From contig DATAPE010000117.1 in NCBI GenBank assembly GCA_036265345.1, positions 1-26,645 on the forward strand: DNA of 26,645 nt, read 5' to 3'. Source of the stretch: DATAPE01 sp036265345 (GTDB lineage Bacteria > Actinomycetota > CADDZG01 > WHSQ01). The notes beneath the pieces were generated by a model, which worked only from the letters and a program-made list of their open reading frames with translations, was not told the origin of the DNA and did not search any database. Positions 15,569-23,945 of this stretch are shown one piece after another; within the stretch, counting starts at the first letter, position 1, and each line of letters starts with the position of its first letter. The translations under genes were made by a program, and so were the position numbers.

Positions 15569-16435
15569 CTAGCTAGGTCCAGCATCCACGTTGGCGCCTG
15601 GCTTCGCCAACGCCACAAGAACTTTCTCGAGAGTCGCTTGGTCGCGCTCTGCTGCCTCGCGGCGCGGCACGCGGCTGAAGATCTCTCGGGCTCCTTGATG
15701 GAAGCTATCCGGCAACGACACAGACTTGAAAGTGGCGGCGACCTCCTCCATCTCACCAACCCAGCGCCAGCCTTTGATGCAAGCCGCCCTAGCGGCGCGC
15801 AGGGAGTCATCGGGCAGATCCGGTAACGATGTGCGCCATTCGTCGAGAAGTGCAGCCTCGACCCCCTCAGTGCGGGCGAGGGCGCGGATCGCGAGCAGCA
15901 GCGCCGCGGTTCCCTTCGTCCACGCGGCGTATGCCATCTTCAGTGCGGACGCGGCCCCGAGCTCCTCCGAGATGACCCGCGTGTCCACGGTGCTGCCGGC
16001 GAAGAGCGCGGCGGCCCGTCGCGCCAGAGGACCGGATAGGTAGAGCCTCGTCGTCCCTGGCGATCGGGGTGGAGGGCCTACTACTCCGCCGTCGACACAC
16101 CGGCCCCCGCCGTTCTCGACGATGGCCGCGATCGTTCGGGCCGTCGCCGGGGACACCGCATTGACGTCAACGAACATCCCGTCGAAGCCGTTGATGGATC
16201 TGGCCACCTCGATCGCTGCATGTGGTGGGCAGACGGATACGATCGCGTCGCTTTGGCGCAACAGTTCCTGGACGGACCCCGCGTCATGCAGCCCGGCCAG
16301 CTCGGCGCGACGTGTCGTTTCCGAGCTGCGACCGGATGACGCCCACAGCACCACCGTCCCACGGTTACGCAGGGCCGAGCCGAGGGCCGCCCCCATCTCG
16401 CCGGGATGCATGAGCCCAACCGTCACCTCATCCAT
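15569..16435 (-). CDS. NAD(P)-dependent oxidoreductase, 6-phosphogluconate dehydrogenase-like with DUF1932 domain
   Basis: A 288-residue enzyme of the beta-hydroxyacid dehydrogenase superfamily. The Rossmann dinucleotide site is VGLMHPGEMGAALGSALRNRG at the N-terminus (split here as GLMHPGEMG and the following helix). The VDVNAVSP and DGGVVGPPP segments are typical of the family's substrate loop, and the all-helical C-terminal half matches DUF1932 (GAASALKMAYAAWTKG, with the conserved Lys). I chose the ATG at 16435 because GGAGG lies a few bases upstream; the frame is open for another 450 nt but that extension has no family similarity and overlaps the divergent gene. The substrate is unknown. 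Confidence 0.88.
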   Translation of the reverse strand: MDEVTVGLMHPGEMGAALGSALRNRGTVVLWASSGRSSETTRRAELAGLHDAGSVQELLRQSDAIVSVCPPHAAIEVARSINGFDGMFVDVNAVSPATARTIAAIVENGGGRCVDGGVVGPPPRSPGTTRLYLSGPLARRAAALFAGSTVDTRVISEELGAASALKMAYAAWTKGTAALLLAIRALARTEGVEAALLDEWRTSLPDLPDDSLRAARAACIKGWRWVGEMEEVAATFKSVSLPDSFHQGAREIFSRVPRREAAERDQATLEKVLVALAKPGANVDAGPS

Positions 16436-16615
16436 ACCCACCTCCAGCCATGTGCTCTCGCGGCTCGACCTCGATCGCATCCAAGCCGGGCCGCGCCCTG
16501 CCTTGAGAGCCCGATCCCGGGAATCCAGGAGAGCCCTGCCCGCTCTTCGGTGAAAGCTAGCGCTTGAAGGTCCGCCCGCTGAAACGAACACTTCTACCTG
16601 AGGTGGAGCAGTACC

Positions 16616-17011
16616 GTGCGCAGGATGGTCACCATCGACGAGGTCGCCCAGATGGCTCTCGACCTGCCTCTGGTCACCGAAGGAGAGCGCCATGGCAACC
16701 GCACGTGGTCCGTTGCGGGCAAGGCGTTCGCCTGGGATCGGCCCTTCAGCAAGGCAGATATCAAGCGGTTTGGCGACGCGACCCCGCCGGCGGGTCCCAT
16801 CGTCGCGGTCCGTGTGGTGGACCTTGAAGAAAAGGAGGCGGTGATCGCGACCCATCCCAAGGCTTTCTTCACTATTCCGCACTTCGACGGGTACCCGGCC
16901 GTTCTCATCCAGCTAAAGACCGTTACCAAGAAGGCGCTTCGAGAGGCGATCGTTGACGGCTGGCTGGCCTGTGCGCCGCCCGCGCTGGCGGAGGATTACT
17001 TGCACCGCTAA
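16616..17011 (+). CDS. MmcQ/YjbR-family protein
   Basis: A 131-residue protein of the MmcQ/YjbR double-wing fold, seen in the opening helix DEVAQMALDLPLVTEGERHGN, the strand WSVAGKAFAWDRPFS, and the closing PHFDGYPAVLIQLKTVTKKALREAIVDGW. Annotated relatives are called DNA-binding, but the function is unproven. The GTG at 16616 is preferred over the ATG at 16625 because GGAG lies 7 nt before the GTG. It is divergent from the oxidoreductase, sharing a 180-bp intergenic region, and its stop is only 14 bp before the palindrome of the GntR operon. Confidence 0.82.
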   Translation: MRRMVTIDEVAQMALDLPLVTEGERHGNRTWSVAGKAFAWDRPFSKADIKRFGDATPPAGPIVAVRVVDLEEKEAVIATHPKAFFTIPHFDGYPAVLIQLKTVTKKALREAIVDGWLACAPPALAEDYLHR

Positions 17012-17025
17012 CCTCCAGAATGATG

Positions 17026-17057
17026 TACCCTTCCACTAACTGCTTAGTGGAAGGGTA
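17026..17057 (+). promoter_or_regulatory. Perfect 14-bp inverted repeat covering the GntR-ABC operon ribosome-binding site
   Basis: TACCCTTCCACTAA and its exact reverse complement are separated by CTGC and end 5 bp before the ATG at 17063. It is very probably the operator of the YtrA-type repressor encoded immediately downstream. In RNA it would fold into a hairpin that buries the GGAAGGG ribosome-binding site in the right arm, so a second, translational layer of control is possible. It also lies just past the upstream gene's stop and could act as its terminator. Confidence 0.75.
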
Positions 17058-17062
17058 GAAGG

Positions 17063-17455
17063 ATGATCGAGTTTCAACTCGACAGCGGTTCCGGTGTCGC
17101 CACCTATCTGCAGTTGGTTCAGCAGGTTCATCAGGCCCTGCAGCTGGGTCTCCTCGAGCCCGGTGACCAGCTGCCGACGGCCCAGCAGGTGGTCGCCAAG
17201 CTAGCGATCAATCCCAACACGGTTCTCAAGGCCTACCGCGATCTCGAGCGGGAAGGCCTGGTGCGGGCTAGGCCGGGTCTAGGGACGTTCGTGGTGGCCT
17301 CGCTTCCGCGCACCGACCCTGCTGCGCAATCCCGGTTCCTCGCCTCCATGACCAGCTGGCTGCACAAGGCGCGCGCCGCCGGTCTCGGGCCGGACGATAT
17401 CGAGGCGATCTACCGGACGGCGTTCCGTAACTGCTTCGCGGAGGGCGTGGCATGA
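17063..17455 (+). CDS. GntR-family transcriptional regulator, YtrA subfamily
   Basis: A 130-residue repressor with the short YtrA architecture: a GntR winged helix (YLQLVQQVHQALQLGLLEPGDQLPTAQQVVAKL, ending in NPNTVLKAYRDLEREGLVRARPGLGTFV, residues 12-75) followed by only about 50 residues of helical dimerisation tail and no effector-binding FadR or UTRA domain. It is the first gene of a GntR-ATPase-permease operon, overlapping the ATPase gene by 4 bp (ATGA). This gene order is characteristic of YtrA regulators, which control ABC transporters and often respond to cell-envelope antibiotics. The palindrome at 17026-17057 is its likely operator. Confidence 0.9.
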   Translation: MIEFQLDSGSGVATYLQLVQQVHQALQLGLLEPGDQLPTAQQVVAKLAINPNTVLKAYRDLEREGLVRARPGLGTFVVASLPRTDPAAQSRFLASMTSWLHKARAAGLGPDDIEAIYRTAFRNCFAEGVA

Positions 17456-18351
17456 CTGCGGCTCTGGAAACCAACGGACTCGGCAAGCGGTATGGGCGAC
17501 GCTGGGCGCTGCAAGACTGCAACCTGTCCATCCCCGAAGGAAGAGTCGTCGGGCTCGTCGGTCCGAACGGAGCGGGCAAGACCACGTTGTTGCATCTGGC
17601 CGTGGGGATGCTCGCGCCGACGGTGGGCACGATCTCGGTGCTCGGCAACCGTCCTGCCGACGGTCCGGCCCAGCTCGCAAGAGTTGGTTTCGTCGCCCAG
17701 GAAACACCCGTGTATCCGCGGCTGACCGTGGCCCAGCATCTCCGCATGGCTGGGTGGCTCAATCCGAATTGGGACGCTGAGCTCGCGGAGAGCCGCATCG
17801 GCCGCCTGGACCTCGATCCCGGGCAGCGGGCTGGGTCGCTGTCAGGTGGTCAGCGAGCTCAGCTCGTCCTCACTCTGGCCATAGCGAAACGGCCGGAGCT
17901 CCTCATCCTCGACGAGCCGGTGGCCAGCTTGGACCCCCTCGCCCGACGTGAATTCCTCCAGGACCTCATGGAGGTTGTCGCAGTGCAAGGGGTCAGCGTC
18001 GTGCTGTCGTCCCATCTGGTCTCCGATCTCGAAAGGGTTTGCGATTTCCTGGTCGTGCTTACCGCCTCCCACGTGCAGCTTGCCGGCGAGGCTTCGGATC
18101 TACTGGCCTCACACCATCATCTGTCGGGTCCGCGCTTGGTTGGCACGCTTCCGTCGGGTATCGAAGTCATCGAACAGACCCATACGGACAAGCAGAGCGT
18201 GCTGCTGGTGCGCTCAGAGGGTTCGTTGCCGTTCCTCGACCCGATGTGGAGTGTCAAGCCGGTCACCATGGATGACTTGGTGCTTGCCTACATGCGACAA
18301 GCGCGCGGGGTCGAGCTTCCTGCCCGATCACCACTGGAGGTCCTCCGATGA
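17452..18351 (+). CDS. ABC transporter ATP-binding protein
   Basis: A 299-residue nucleotide-binding subunit. The Walker A motif GPNGAGKTT starts at residue 37, the signature LSGGQ is at 130-134, and Walker B LLILDEP is followed by the D-loop ASLDP and the switch His in SSHLVSDLE. The last 80 residues form a divergent C-terminal regulatory extension. Start and stop both overlap neighbours by 4 bp (ATGA), so GntR, ATPase and permease are translationally coupled. With only one permease, the complex presumably forms from two copies of each subunit. The substrate is unknown; related cassettes export peptides or drugs. Confidence 0.93.
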   Translation: MTAALETNGLGKRYGRRWALQDCNLSIPEGRVVGLVGPNGAGKTTLLHLAVGMLAPTVGTISVLGNRPADGPAQLARVGFVAQETPVYPRLTVAQHLRMAGWLNPNWDAELAESRIGRLDLDPGQRAGSLSGGQRAQLVLTLAIAKRPELLILDEPVASLDPLARREFLQDLMEVVAVQGVSVVLSSHLVSDLERVCDFLVVLTASHVQLAGEASDLLASHHHLSGPRLVGTLPSGIEVIEQTHTDKQSVLLVRSEGSLPFLDPMWSVKPVTMDDLVLAYMRQARGVELPARSPLEVLR

Positions 18352-19397
18352 TCCGCTTCGCCTGGCTCCAAGCCCGCACTCAAACCGCGATCGCTTTCGC
18401 AGGGCTCGCGCTGGTTGCCATCATCGTGGCCCTCACCGGGCCGCACTTGGTCCATCTTTATGATGCCAACGTTGCCACCTGCGCAGCGCACGGCGACTGC
18501 TCGACGGCCACCGACGCGTTCCTGAGAAACGACAAGACCCTGGGAGTATGGCTCGGCATCCTCGTGATTGCGATCCCCGGCCTCATCGGTCTCTTCTGGG
18601 GGGCGCCGCTCATCGCTCGCGAGCTGGAGTCGGGTACCTACCGGCTCGCTTGGACCCAAAGCGTCACCCGCACCCGCTGGTTGGTTATCAAGGTTGCAGT
18701 CGTGGGCGTGGCCGCCATGGTCGTGGCGGGGCTGCTAAGCCTCATGGTTACCTGGTGGGCCAGCCCGATCGATACGGCGAGCGCGAACCGATTCTCGATG
18801 CCGCTCTTTGACGAGAGAGGCATCGTTGTGATCGGCTACGCCGCCTTTGCCGTCGCTCTTGGCGTCGCGGTGGGCTTGCTTATCCGACGGACCGTCCCAG
18901 CCATGGCAACGACGCTGGCCGCCTTCGTCGTTGTAAGGGTAGCCACGATCTTTTGGATACGGCGACGCTACATTGCGCCGCTGCATCGAGTCTCCGCGCT
19001 CGATCCCCAAACCATCGGCCTTCGCACCGGCAATCTCGGCTTCAGCTTGTTGCCGCCCACCCCGAACATTCCGAATGCATGGATCTACTCGACTCACTTC
19101 GCCGATAAATCCGGGCAGCCTCTAGCCCATAGCGTCGTCGCGCGCCTGTGCCCTCACCTTGGTGGGGCGTTGGGAGGACCCCCTCCGTCCGGTAGCGTTA
19201 CGAAGGCACCGCGGCACCTCGACAGTGTGCTGCACGACTGTGTTGCGAAAGTGGCGTTTAGGTACCACACAGTCACGACCTACCAACCGGCCAGTCACTA
19301 CTGGACGTTCCAATGGATCGAGCTTGGGGTTTTTCTCGGCGCCGCGCTGATCCTGAGCGCGTTCTGCATCTGGTGGATCCGCCGCGGTCTCGCGTAA
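18348..19397 (+). CDS. ABC-2-type transporter permease
   Basis: A 349-residue integral membrane protein with about six hydrophobic helices: near residues 14-32, 66-87, 114-135, 164-185, 188-207 and 325-345. The cytoplasmic coupling segment ARELESGTYRLAWTQSVTRTRW after helix 2 is typical of actinobacterial ABC-2 permeases of this type. A large, probably extracytoplasmic loop of about 110 residues (210-320) precedes the last helix and holds two Cys that could pair. It is the third and last gene of the GntR-ABC operon. The transported compound cannot be deduced. Confidence 0.88.
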   Translation: MIRFAWLQARTQTAIAFAGLALVAIIVALTGPHLVHLYDANVATCAAHGDCSTATDAFLRNDKTLGVWLGILVIAIPGLIGLFWGAPLIARELESGTYRLAWTQSVTRTRWLVIKVAVVGVAAMVVAGLLSLMVTWWASPIDTASANRFSMPLFDERGIVVIGYAAFAVALGVAVGLLIRRTVPAMATTLAAFVVVRVATIFWIRRRYIAPLHRVSALDPQTIGLRTGNLGFSLLPPTPNIPNAWIYSTHFADKSGQPLAHSVVARLCPHLGGALGGPPPSGSVTKAPRHLDSVLHDCVAKVAFRYHTVTTYQPASHYWTFQWIELGVFLGAALILSAFCIWWIRRGLA

Positions 19398-19481
19398 GGG
19401 CTGGCGCGCCTCAGTGGCTGCTCAGCAGAAATTGAGGGGTGAGACAGGGCGTCACCCGAAGCTAACGCGGATGGCTGCTAC

Positions 19482-19706
19482 TCAGAAAGAGGGTCCTCTA
19501 CCCATCGCAACATGAAGCAGGTGGCGGTTGAGTGCTTCTCTCGCCTTGGGCTCCGACCGGTGCTTGGACTCCCAGCCGCAGTCACAGGAGGCGCACCAGT
19601 AGGCGAAGTGGAGACGCCCAACCTTCCATCTCACGGTCAACTGTTCGATGTCGCCGTGATGGACTCCCGTAGCCTCTCGACGTCTTAGATGCATCGCCGA
19701 TGACAC
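19482..19706 (-). CDS. Small Cys-rich hypothetical protein
   Basis: A 74-residue soluble protein. Its centre, YWCASCDCGWESKHRSEPKA, with CxxCxCGW, resembles half of a zinc ribbon; His residues nearby (HLLHVAMG) could complete a metal site. I do not recognise the family. The start is uncertain: GTG 19706 (weak ribosome-binding site) or the ATG at 19694. It is isolated, convergent with the ABC permease, and could be a chance open frame, although the W-C-x-x-C-x-C-G-W pattern is not what random sequence usually gives. Confidence 0.45.
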   Translation of the reverse strand: MSSAMHLRRREATGVHHGDIEQLTVRWKVGRLHFAYWCASCDCGWESKHRSEPKAREALNRHLLHVAMGRGPSF

Positions 19707-19939
19707 CCCAAGTTCGAGCTTTCCCCCCGAGCTCAGTTCAACGTCAGACCGAGCCCCTGCTGCTGATTTTAGCCCTCCTGCCTTGCCTCAAACCTGGCCG
19801 TCAAGGATTGTGCGGCTGTGTCCCGGATGCTCCCTTTGTCCCAATGTGAAACTCGCCCCGAAAGAGCATCAACGTTCAAGCCAGGGTTCGCCCTCGCGTG
19901 GAAACGTGCCTTTGAAGATATCGACGGCGAGGGGGCACG

Positions 19940-20608
19940 ATGCGGCGAACCTTCGGTTTGGTCGAGTTCAGGAACTACCGGATCAGGGAAGGCCGGGCCA
20001 GTGAATTCGCTCGATACTTCGACGGGCAAGGCTTTCCAGAGGCGTTACAGAAGTGCGGTGTGGCCGTCCTGGGCCAGTTCGAAGTGGTGGATCATCCCGA
20101 TCGTTTCGTCTGGATCAGAGCGTTCGAGCGAGGAAGCGAACGGGGGCCAAGTCTTGACGCCTTCTATAGCAGCCAGTTCTGGAAATCACGAAGGTTCGAA
20201 ACCAACCAGCTCTTGCTCGAATATGACAACGTCTTCTTGTTGCGCCCGGATCCTTCTTGGCTCGGAGCCAACCGAACCGAAAGAACGCCTGCGGCCCAAG
20301 ACGATCGTGTCGTCCTTGCTGTGATCCTGTATCTATCAGCTATCGATGAGTTGACCCCCCAGCAATCTGACATCCTGGATTCGCTCATTGCGATGGATCC
20401 CACCCGTGAGCTGGCTCGGCTGGTGTCGGCGGAGGTGGACAACGATTACCCCAGGTTGCCGCTGCGCGAGGAACCTGTCTTCGTGTGGTTGGTGAGCGTG
20501 CCGGGTCCCGAACAGGCTCGCACTCTCGAGAAACGAGTCGTCCGGGAGCTTGGCGATCATGTCGAAGTGATGATGCTTCGACCCACCGCCAACTCATTGT
20601 TGAGGTGA
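19940..20608 (+). CDS. NIPSNAP family protein
   Basis: A 222-residue protein. Residues 5-105 match a NIPSNAP domain, a dimeric alpha-beta barrel-like ferredoxin fold: VEFRNYRIREGRASEFARYF, then VLGQFEVVDHPDRFVWIRAF and FWKSRRFETNQLL. The C-terminal 110 residues look like a second, degenerate copy, with strands VVLAVILYL, VFVWLVSV and VEVMMLRP. GAGGGGG precedes the ATG at 19940. No enzymatic function is established for the family. It overlaps the AraC-type gene tail-to-tail by 15 bp. Confidence 0.82.
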   Translation: MRRTFGLVEFRNYRIREGRASEFARYFDGQGFPEALQKCGVAVLGQFEVVDHPDRFVWIRAFERGSERGPSLDAFYSSQFWKSRRFETNQLLLEYDNVFLLRPDPSWLGANRTERTPAAQDDRVVLAVILYLSAIDELTPQQSDILDSLIAMDPTRELARLVSAEVDNDYPRLPLREEPVFVWLVSVPGPEQARTLEKRVVRELGDHVEVMMLRPTANSLLR

Positions 20609-21481
20609 TCGCGCCTCTGGCAAATGGTGACCGACGGGTTGGTTTGACTTTCTGGAGAGTCGAGGCGGTGCTGCGCTCGGATGATCTCGAAGCACGCTGC
20701 GCAGAGCCGAGGGTGTGTACCCGAGTTTCCGTCTCATGGTGCGGGTGAGATGAGCGTGATCGGAGAAGCCCTCCTCGGCAGCGATCCAGGCGAGGTTGCG
20801 ATCTCCTTCATGAACGCGTCTCAGAGCGTTTGCGACCCGAAGGCTGATGCGATAGCTCGCCAGGGTTTGTCCCGTGAGCTGAGCGAATAGGCGACTGAGG
20901 TGATGCGGCGAGACCGCCAGCAGCTCGGCCAACTGGATCAAGCTCAGGTTGACATCGTGACTGAGAGCCTCTCGGGCCCCCTCGACGATCCGCCGTCGAG
21001 CCTTTGCAGTGGAAGGCCGTCCCGAGGTCAGCCTGGTCGGCTCGATGCGTGCGATGACGCTTCCGACGACGTGCACCATCTGCTCGATAGGTTCCACGCC
21101 GCGGGTCAGCAGGAGCCGGTGAGCAAGCATCGTGTCGGGACCGATGAATACTGGGGTTTCCGGCACATCTACATTCCCTCCCCACATCGATGCAAGGAAG
21201 CTAGAAGTGAAGCTGAGTGCTGTGCAGCGGTCTTCCCTTCCAGGGAGATGGGCGACCTGCTGTTCCTGTCCGGCTTTCTCGAAGTAGGCCACCGCGGGAT
21301 CCATCACTGCTTCGACCGCGTTCGATCGGCGTACGAATGCGCCTTGCTGGATGAAGACGAGACCGAAGCCGCTGGATCGCTCTGGCGGCGACCATGATCG
21401 CGACTCTTGTCCGACACAGGAAACGTCATGCACCGCGCAACCATCTCTTGCGAAGATGGCCCGTTTTACGAGTGTTGCCAT
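20594..21481 (-). CDS. AraC-family transcriptional regulator
   Basis: A 295-residue regulator with an N-terminal cupin-like effector domain (residues 15-105) and a C-terminal double helix-turn-helix: LSLIQLAELLAVSPHHLSRLFAQLTG, followed by AWIAAEEGFSDHAHLTRTMRRKLGYTPS, the standard AraC signature. AGGA lies 7 nt before the ATG at 21481. The target is unknown; the divergent neighbour is the broken DUF1579-like gene at 21638, 156 bp away, so that promoter is a candidate. The ligand is not predictable. Confidence 0.9.
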   Translation of the reverse strand: MATLVKRAIFARDGCAVHDVSCVGQESRSWSPPERSSGFGLVFIQQGAFVRRSNAVEAVMDPAVAYFEKAGQEQQVAHLPGREDRCTALSFTSSFLASMWGGNVDVPETPVFIGPDTMLAHRLLLTRGVEPIEQMVHVVGSVIARIEPTRLTSGRPSTAKARRRIVEGAREALSHDVNLSLIQLAELLAVSPHHLSRLFAQLTGQTLASYRISLRVANALRRVHEGDRNLAWIAAEEGFSDHAHLTRTMRRKLGYTPSALRSVLRDHPSAAPPRLSRKSNQPVGHHLPEARSPQQ

Positions 21482-21637
21482 TTCTGAATCCTAGTGTTCG
21501 TATGGCTCGGCCCACCACCATGAACGAGGCAGGGCTGCTCCCCAACCCAGCATCAATCTTCTAGCCATCATGCTGACAGGCGCGCATCATGCCCGTCGGT
21601 ATTCGTCCGGTGGACAGACTCGTGCTGGGAGGCATCC

Positions 21638-22173
21638 ATGACAGGCGACACGGTAGCGATCGATCGAGCGGCCGACGCTCTCTTCGCGGAGGCTCCTTTC
21701 CCAGGCCTGGAAGATGAATTGATGTTGTTCGGACAGTTTGTCGGAACGTGGGCGATCGATTGGCGAGGACAGGATGGGGAAGGCAATTGGCGTCGAGCCC
21801 AAGGCGAGTGGCATTTCGCCTGGGTCCTGGAGGGCCGCGCCGTCCAGGACATCTGGATCGTCCCATCCCGTCTCGAGCGAGAGCAATATGGTCATACTGA
21901 AGGGGAGTACGGCACGACCCTGCGCGTCTACGATCCCAACGCCAACGCCTGGAACGTCACGTGGAACGGACCTGTCTACGCGAGCGTGCGTTCCTTTGTA
22001 GCACGCCGAGAAGGCGCCGAGATCGTCATGCGTGGAACTGACGCAGAGGGACATCCATGCACTGGATATTTTCCGACATCACTCCAGAGAGCTTCCATTG
22101 GCGCAGCGTGCGTTCGACCGATGACGGTGAAACGTGGGAGATGCGCGAGGAGATGTTCGTACACCGCGTGTAG
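21638..22173 (+). pseudogene. DUF1579-like protein, frameshifted near its C-terminus
   Basis: The reading frame from ATG 21638 (ribosome-binding site GGAGG, 5 nt) encodes about 139 residues of a beta-barrel protein of the DUF1579 type: LFGQFVGTWAIDWRG, then GEWHFAWVLEGRAVQDIW, LRVYDPNANAWNVTWNG and EIVMRGTDAEGHP. At about 22056 the frame then runs into unlikely sequence rich in Cys, Arg and Pro ending at 22207. Shifting by one base there restores the expected continuation MHWIFSDITPESFHWRS, TDDGETWEM and EMFVHRV, stopping at 22173. A single missing base explains this, either a real mutation or a sequencing error. An intact protein would have about 178 residues. Function is unknown; the family may bind small hydrophobic ligands. 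Confidence 0.8.
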
Positions 22174-22304
22174 CTGTAAGCCACCGGGACCGAGGAAGGC
22201 TGAGTAGGTAAAAGGATGCCTTCGCCGCGGTGTAAATCACTGTTCAACCCATCCCTCCATGCATAGCGTCTGAAGAGAAAATCGGCGGTACAGAGGGGGG
22301 TCCG

Positions 22305-23267
22305 ATGAACAACCGTATGAAACGCTCGCTGTTGACTCTGCTGTGCTTCGCCTTGATTCTCCCTTGGGGCGTCGCGTTTCTCTGGTCGGCAAGTCCGGCT
22401 CACGCGTCGTTTCGAGGAGGCAACCGAGGGTTTGTGTTCACGTCCTTCAAGCAGCCCTCCGGAGTGACCTCAAGCTTCCTCGAGACGATCAACCGTGATG
22501 GCACAGCTCGTCGGGTACTTGAGAAGTGCGATTACGGGTGTGATTACGGAGCAGGTGACTGGTCGCCCGACGGTCACCGTCTGGCGTACGTCGACGCCAA
22601 CTGTCCGATCGAGTGTGGTTTTGGTACGAAAATCGCTACCGTGCGGGCAGATGGGTCACACAGAAAAGTCTTGTTCCGTCCCGGGCAGGATTGTTGTGTG
22701 TGGTCCCCCGCGTGGTCGCCAGACGGTCGCCGGATAGCATTCATCAAGTCGCGCTACTTCTATGGGCCCGGCCGAGGAAACGTTTTCATCGTTCATCGCG
22801 ACGGGACTCACCTAGAGCGGATCAACACCAAGCACCGCGCTGAGTACACGCTGGATTGGTCAAGCCGGAACCGATTGGTCGTGGGGGCGCGCCTGCATAA
22901 GCAAAATGACCTTTTCATCATGGGACCGCATGGAGGCTACCGGCGCCGGCTTACCAACAACCATGCAACCGAGGGACAAGTCGATTGGGCTCCAGGAGGG
23001 CGAAGGCTGGTCTTCGTGCGCGGGCCCGAGGTGGGCGATCTCCTGTCGGCCGGTGAGATCTGGAAGATAGGGGCCATGGGTCAGAGGCCTTCCTTGGTGA
23101 CTGCGGGCCGCAGCCCAGCGTGGGCACCGAACGGTTCACTCATCGCGTTCGTGGTCGGCAATCACGACATTCACACCGTCCGGCCCTCACGCAAGCACGA
23201 CACCTTGTTGAGCCGTCCGCCCCACACTGGTCAGATCACGGAGCTTGATTGGCGACCGCGCTTGTGA
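22305..23267 (+). CDS. Secreted TolB-like beta-propeller (PD40) protein
   Basis: A 320-residue exported protein. A signal peptide (residues 1-34, ending SPAHAS) is followed by six PD40/TolB-like blades, each closing on a W-S/A-P-x-G pattern: GDWSPDGHRLAYV, PAWSPDGRRIAFI, LDWSSRNRLVVG, VDWAPGGRRLVFV, PAWAPNGSLIAFV and a final LDWRPRL. Four Cys in two clusters (KCDYGCDYG and NCPIECGFG) plus a CC pair may form disulfides. GGGGGG lies just before the ATG. Such free-standing propellers usually act as binding scaffolds on the cell surface; the partner is unknown. Confidence 0.87.
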   Translation: MNNRMKRSLLTLLCFALILPWGVAFLWSASPAHASFRGGNRGFVFTSFKQPSGVTSSFLETINRDGTARRVLEKCDYGCDYGAGDWSPDGHRLAYVDANCPIECGFGTKIATVRADGSHRKVLFRPGQDCCVWSPAWSPDGRRIAFIKSRYFYGPGRGNVFIVHRDGTHLERINTKHRAEYTLDWSSRNRLVVGARLHKQNDLFIMGPHGGYRRRLTNNHATEGQVDWAPGGRRLVFVRGPEVGDLLSAGEIWKIGAMGQRPSLVTAGRSPAWAPNGSLIAFVVGNHDIHTVRPSRKHDTLLSRPPHTGQITELDWRPRL

Positions 23268-23337
23268 TCTGAAGCTCTTGCCGTGAGGCGACGGTGTCCC
23301 TTGACCGTTTGGCTGTCGAATTGGAGGACAAGCGGGG

Positions 23338-23847
23338 TTAGCTGCGGTTGAGGATTCCTCGTACGAAGGCTGCCTGACCCGCATGCTGAAGATCGTCTGC
23401 TACCACGCTCACAAGCCGTACACCGAGCGAAACCGGAGGATCCCACGACTCGTCGATGATGCGCTCCAGGTCGGCCTCGGAGAGCTGCTTGACGTACGCA
23501 ATCGTCTGACTGTGCACTGCGTCGTGATACTCGGTGAGCAGCTCCGGCGACTCAACCCGGACTGCCGCGACGTCCTCCGGCGAGTGCCCATATCCCGTAT
23601 CGGACCCACGCAATGGAAGAGCAAAGCGCGTCGCCCATCCATCGGACGTCCAAACTTGCTCCGTACCTGCCGCATCTGCAACATGGTCGTCCTGGATCCG
23701 AGTCAAGTGCCAAACGAGCCAGGCGATCGAGTTAGCTTCGCTGTCGAGGCGAAACGCAAGCTGCTCGGCCGTCAGGTCCTCAACCACGCGATGAACGATG
23801 CGTTGGATCCTGCCGAAAGCATCCACAAGAAGGTCTGCAGGACTCAC
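23338..23847 (-). CDS. DinB superfamily (DUF664-like) protein
   Basis: A 169-residue four-helix-bundle protein. The metal-site histidines lie in WLVWHLTRIQDDHVAD, TEYHDAVHSQ and DDLQHAGQAAFVRGIL, the three-His pattern of DinB/YfiT-type putative metalloenzymes. In actinobacteria these proteins are thought to include mycothiol-dependent enzymes such as S-transferases. I chose the GTG at 23847, with GAGG a few bases before it. It ends tail-to-tail with the TolB-like gene. No substrate can be assigned. Confidence 0.88.
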   Translation of the reverse strand: MSPADLLVDAFGRIQRIVHRVVEDLTAEQLAFRLDSEANSIAWLVWHLTRIQDDHVADAAGTEQVWTSDGWATRFALPLRGSDTGYGHSPEDVAAVRVESPELLTEYHDAVHSQTIAYVKQLSEADLERIIDESWDPPVSLGVRLVSVVADDLQHAGQAAFVRGILNRS

Positions 23848-23945
23848 GGAACCTCTTTCTACTATGAGCAGCCCGACCTCAGGGGAGACCCCTGGAATTA
23901 GCAGCCCCGATCATGCCGTACCAGATCTATCCACGAGTCGGAATG

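Noticed and set aside
16436..16882. Upstream extension of the oxidoreductase frame to 437 residues
   Set aside because: The extension has no family similarity, overlaps the divergent MmcQ/YjbR gene, and the ATG at 16435 has a good ribosome-binding site.
21587..22054. 155-residue minus-strand frame opposite the DUF1579-like gene
   Set aside because: The plus-strand frame has family features and a strong ribosome-binding site; the minus frame is its antisense shadow.
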